A stretch of 5,685 bases of DNA from positions 1 through 5,685 of the forward strand of contig JAVWCU010000053.1 in assembly GCA_036648855.1 (NCBI GenBank), read 5' to 3'. The notes below the pieces were generated by a model. It saw only the letters and a list, made by a program, of their open reading frames with translations. It was not told where the DNA came from and made no database searches. Made by a program: the position numbers and the translations under genes. The DNA is from Faecenecus sp036648855. GTDB lineage: Bacteria > Bacillota_I > Bacilli_A > RF39 > UBA660. Of the stretch, positions 5,684 through 5,685 are shown piece by piece. Each line of letters starts with the position of its first letter. Positions within the stretch are counted from its first letter, which is position 1.

Positions 5684-5685
5684 AT

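Noticed and set aside
1..5685. CRISPR array, tRNA or rRNA gene, insertion sequence
   Set aside because: No regularly spaced direct repeats, cloverleaf-like sequence, rRNA segment, transposase motif or terminal repeats were seen.

Overview
This window is AT-rich DNA with A/T-ending codons, strong GGAGG-type ribosome binding sites and tightly packed genes, all on the + strand. It suggests a low-GC Firmicutes/Bacilli-like bacterium. The standard bacterial code applies: conserved tryptophans such as SufB W240 are TGG, and sufD ends in two consecutive in-frame TGA codons. This argues against a TGA=Trp mycoplasma. The exact lineage cannot be fixed from this sequence alone.

Positions 1-126 are the non-coding upstream region of the main operon. 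They hold two candidate sigma-A promoters and a set of TTCTAA/TTAGAA inverted half-sites. Positions 127-4600 form one compact operon, sufC-sufD-sufS-sufU-sufB, in the gene order usual for Firmicutes. It encodes the SUF iron-sulfur cluster assembly machine. SufS takes sulfur from cysteine, SufU accepts it as a persulfide, and the SufB-SufC-SufD scaffold, powered by the SufC ATPase, builds the cluster. sufC/sufD and sufD/sufS overlap by 8 and 11 nt; the last two junctions have 16-nt gaps. A GC-containing hairpin with a T-tract (4647-4673) ends the operon.

Positions 4762-5118 encode a short single-stranded DNA-binding protein with its own promoter, and the gene is followed by a long terminator hairpin (5194-5232). 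Positions 5327-5683 encode a small XRE-type helix-turn-helix regulator. Its upstream region carries a TATAAT box and two dyads that could be operators. The window ends 2 nt after its stop codon.

No wholly new system is evident. The most notable points lie inside the SUF operon. SufU keeps all four zinc ligands, but SufS has Gln334 where the Bacillus subtilis enzyme has the His that swaps onto that zinc, and Asn351 in place of another active-site-loop His. SufD is about 185 residues shorter than its Bacillus counterpart but keeps the functional C-terminal core. The SSB also lacks the usual C-terminal protein-interaction tip.
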